From: Gemmatimonadota bacterium
GTDB taxonomy: Bacteria > Gemmatimonadota > Gemmatimonadetes > Gemmatimonadales > GWC2-71-9
NCBI GenBank assembly: GCA_003220975.1
Contig: QHTX01000082.1
Location: 5,828-30,315, forward strand
Direction: 5' to 3'
Length of the DNA: 24,488 nucleotides
Numbering within the stretch: the first letter of the stretch is position 1; each line of letters opens with the position of its first letter. Under the pieces are notes generated by a model. That model saw nothing but the letters and a program-made list of their open reading frames with translations, did not search any database and was not told where the DNA came from. Below, piece by piece: positions 23,078 through 24,488 of the stretch. The position numbers and the translations under genes are program-made.

Positions 23078-23139
23078 CCGTCGTCCGTCATCCGTTTTCC
23101 GCCACACCCCCGGACGACGGATGACGGATGACGGACAAC
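23073..23139. repeat. inverted tandem-repeat element (4 x 7 bp per arm)
   Basis: Left arm GTCATCC, GTCGTCC, GTCATCC, GTTTTCC (23073-23100); 11-nt loop; right arm GGACGAC, GGATGAC, GGATGAC, GGACAAC (23112-23139). The unit GGATGAC carries ATGA: within the array lie both the stop TGA of the Rossmann gene (23088-23090) and the ATG of DUF309 (23075-23077). It encodes the C-terminal SVIRHPSSGGVAENG-type tail of the Rossmann protein. Confidence 0.88.
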
Positions 23140-23891
23140 GGCCCCAGTCTCAGCAGATTCACCGCCCCGTGGCAGCTCGAGATCGTCCCCACCAGCACCG
23201 CCGCCGCCGCGCCGCTCGCCCCCGCGGCCTGCACGATCTCGTCACCCTCGAGCACCGCATCGACGGCGAACGTGCCGACGCCGAACACGTGGTGGCGGCA
23301 CACGAACAGCGCCGGGCCGTGTACGGGCTCGCCCGCCGCGCGCAGCCGCTCCGCGAGCCCGCGCACCGCGTCGCCCATCTCCCAGGTGCGCGCACTGCCG
23401 ATCGCCGGGCAGATGGCGGGTTCGACGCAGTGCGTCGGGCAGAGCCAGTCCGCAAAGGAGACGTAGCGGGCGTGGTCGGGCGGGGGGGCGCTGCGGTCGT
23501 ACGGCGTGCCAAGAGATCCAGGGACGGGTGCCACGGCGACCGCGCGCTCGGGCCAGCGCTGGCGCGCCCGCGCCAGGACCCATTGAAACATGAGGTGCGG
23601 CATCAGCGGCGAGGGGACGATGTAGTCCTGCGGCTCGCCCGGCCGCGCCCGGGCGGCGGCGCCGAGGAACGTGGCGAAGTAGACGTCCCACGGCGCGACC
23701 GCAAACGTCCGGTCGGGCGCCTCTCCGAGCTCCGCCCGCGCGCGGCAGGCGGGGTCGCGGTCCACGACGATCACCCGCCGGAATCGGGCCTTCCCCTTGT
23801 CCTGCGCCCTGGCGAGCTGACCGGCGTAGAACGTGCCGTAGCAGCCGCCCCCGACGACGACCACGTCCCGCATCACGACGACGTCGCTCAC
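23088..23891 (-). CDS. Rossmann-fold NAD(P)/FAD-binding-like protein with Cys-rich segment, unknown function
   Basis: 267 aa from the GTG at 23891, in a GTGA overlap with the SDR gene; the ATG at 23873 (MRDVVVVGGG) is an equally good start. The N-terminus VVVVGGGCYGTFYAGQL with IVVDRDP is a dinucleotide-binding Rossmann motif. In the middle, WLCPTHCVEPAICP forms a C-x3-C-x5-C cluster, followed later by CRHHVFGVGTF and SSCHGA, which suggests a metal or Fe-S site. No known enzyme can be named. The last ~15 residues are encoded by the 7-bp inverted repeat. Confidence 0.75.
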   Translation of the reverse strand: MSDVVVMRDVVVVGGGCYGTFYAGQLARAQDKGKARFRRVIVVDRDPACRARAELGEAPDRTFAVAPWDVYFATFLGAAARARPGEPQDYIVPSPLMPHLMFQWVLARARQRWPERAVAVAPVPGSLGTPYDRSAPPPDHARYVSFADWLCPTHCVEPAICPAIGSARTWEMGDAVRGLAERLRAAGEPVHGPALFVCRHHVFGVGTFAVDAVLEGDEIVQAAGASGAAAAVLVGTISSCHGAVNLLRLGPLSVIRHPSSGGVAENG

Positions 23892-24488
23892 CGGATCAAC
23901 CGCCCGCCGTCCACGACCAGCGTCGTGCCGGTGACGTAGTCGCCGCCCTCGAGCAGATAGCGCACGGCGCGCACGACGTCCTCGGGGCTGCCGAGCCGCT
24001 TGAGCGGCGTGGTTTGCGCGAAGTGCTCGCGGGTGGCGGCGTCCCAGGCCTCGGGGAGCAGCACGGCGCCCGGCGCCACCGCGTTGACGGTGATCTCGGG
24101 CGCGAGCGCGCGGGCCAGGCCTTTCGTCAGCATCACCACGCCCGCCTTGCTCACGCAGTGCGGCACGTACTGCGGCCACGGCTCGAACGCCGCCTCGTCG
24201 GCCATGTTCACGATGCGGCCGCGCGACGCGCGCAGATGGGGGATCGCCCCCTGCGCCACGAAGAAGTACGCCCGGAGGTTGAGATCGAACGTCGCGTCCC
24301 AGCTTTCGGGCGTGACATCCTCGACCCGTTGCTGCACCATGATCGCGGCCGAGTTGACGAGGACGTCGAGGCCGCCCAGGGCCGCGGCGGCCTGATCGGC
24401 GAGGCGGCGGGCGGCCGCGGGGTCGCGCAGGTCGGCCGTCACGAGCTCCGCCCGGCGCCCCAGCGCGCGGATCTCGCGCGCCGTTGCG
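23888..24488 (-). CDS. short-chain dehydrogenase/reductase, C-terminal part (5' end outside window)
   Basis: The frame is open to the window edge, starting ATAREIRALGRRAEL and continuing through VTADLRDP. SDR features: LGGLDVLVNSAA (~N of NxAG-type), FDLNLRAYFF, GRIVNMADEA, VNAVAPGAVLLPEAW and YVTGTTLVVDGGRLIR. It resembles the pteridine-reductase-like SDRs in APEITVNAVAPG and the SKAG motif. The usual catalytic Tyr of YxxSKA is His here (PHCVSKAG). It overlaps the Rossmann gene by GTGA. The NAD(P) glycine motif lies outside the window. Confidence 0.92.
   Translation of the reverse strand, partial: ATAREIRALGRRAELVTADLRDPAAARRLADQAAAALGGLDVLVNSAAIMVQQRVEDVTPESWDATFDLNLRAYFFVAQGAIPHLRASRGRIVNMADEAAFEPWPQYVPHCVSKAGVVMLTKGLARALAPEITVNAVAPGAVLLPEAWDAATREHFAQTTPLKRLGSPEDVVRAVRYLLEGGDYVTGTTLVVDGGRLIR

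Noticed and set aside
12252..23139. CRISPR array
   Set aside because: Repeat units are only 7-9 bp, in direct contact with no spacers, and in inverted pairs; no cas genes are present.

Overview
The window is a dense, GC-rich bacterial chromosome segment (many GTG starts, G/C homopolymers, almost no intergenic space). Nearly all genes are on the minus strand. Base composition, the rpmJ-rpsM-rpsK-rpsD-rpoA-rplQ order and an actinobacterial-type CysO/CysM/Mec cysteine module would fit an uncultured soil-type Gemmatimonadota or a relative. That placement is inference. No rRNA, phage, IS or CRISPR is visible.

Layout, left to right. (1) 1-3576, minus: gmd-rmd-carB, giving GDP-D-rhamnose synthesis followed by the first half of carbamoyl-phosphate synthase large subunit, cut by the window edge. 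(2) 3597-3788, plus: a lone rpmB. It converges on a terminator with (3) 3846-6954, minus: the alpha operon rpmJ-rpsM-rpsK-rpsD-rpoA-rplQ behind a clear sigma-70 promoter. (4) 6964-12114, minus: smpB-amiC-TPR lipoprotein-pyrD-pyrF-NTF2-like gene, all overlapping. amiC is broken by a deletion plus frameshift. (5) 12123-12250, plus: tRNA-Leu(CAG) with its own promoter. (6) 12342-16607, minus: a sulfur/cysteine operon of Rrf2 regulator, thiosulfate sulfurtransferase, CysM, Mec-type JAMM protease, a CysO-MoeB fusion and a chimeric Ub-like/rhodanese protein. (7) 16654-19426, minus: an outer-membrane-type protein, a four-helix membrane protein and an aspartase/fumarase gene that has lost part of its core. 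(8) 19525-24488, minus: SDR (partial), Rossmann protein, DUF309, trxB, MBL hydrolase, zinc ribbon, flippase-like protein, and an AhpD-family protein.

Four things stand out. First, the AhpD-family gene has an in-frame UGA exactly where the resolving Cys of CxxC should be (CxxU), and a SECIS-like hairpin follows it, so it is very probably a selenoprotein, in a redox operon with trxB. Second, the ubiquitin-like sulfur carrier CysO is fused through its Gly-Gly tail to its E1-like activator MoeB, beside a JAMM protease that could process it. Third, there is a family of inverted short-tandem-repeat elements. Three of them have about four units per arm, with unit lengths of 7, 8 and 9 bp. They sit at stop codons, between genes, and in frame inside genes. 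Fourth, three genes (amiC, aspA/fumC, the rhodanese gene) carry internal deletions, while ribosomal protein S11 carries an old 8-residue duplication.
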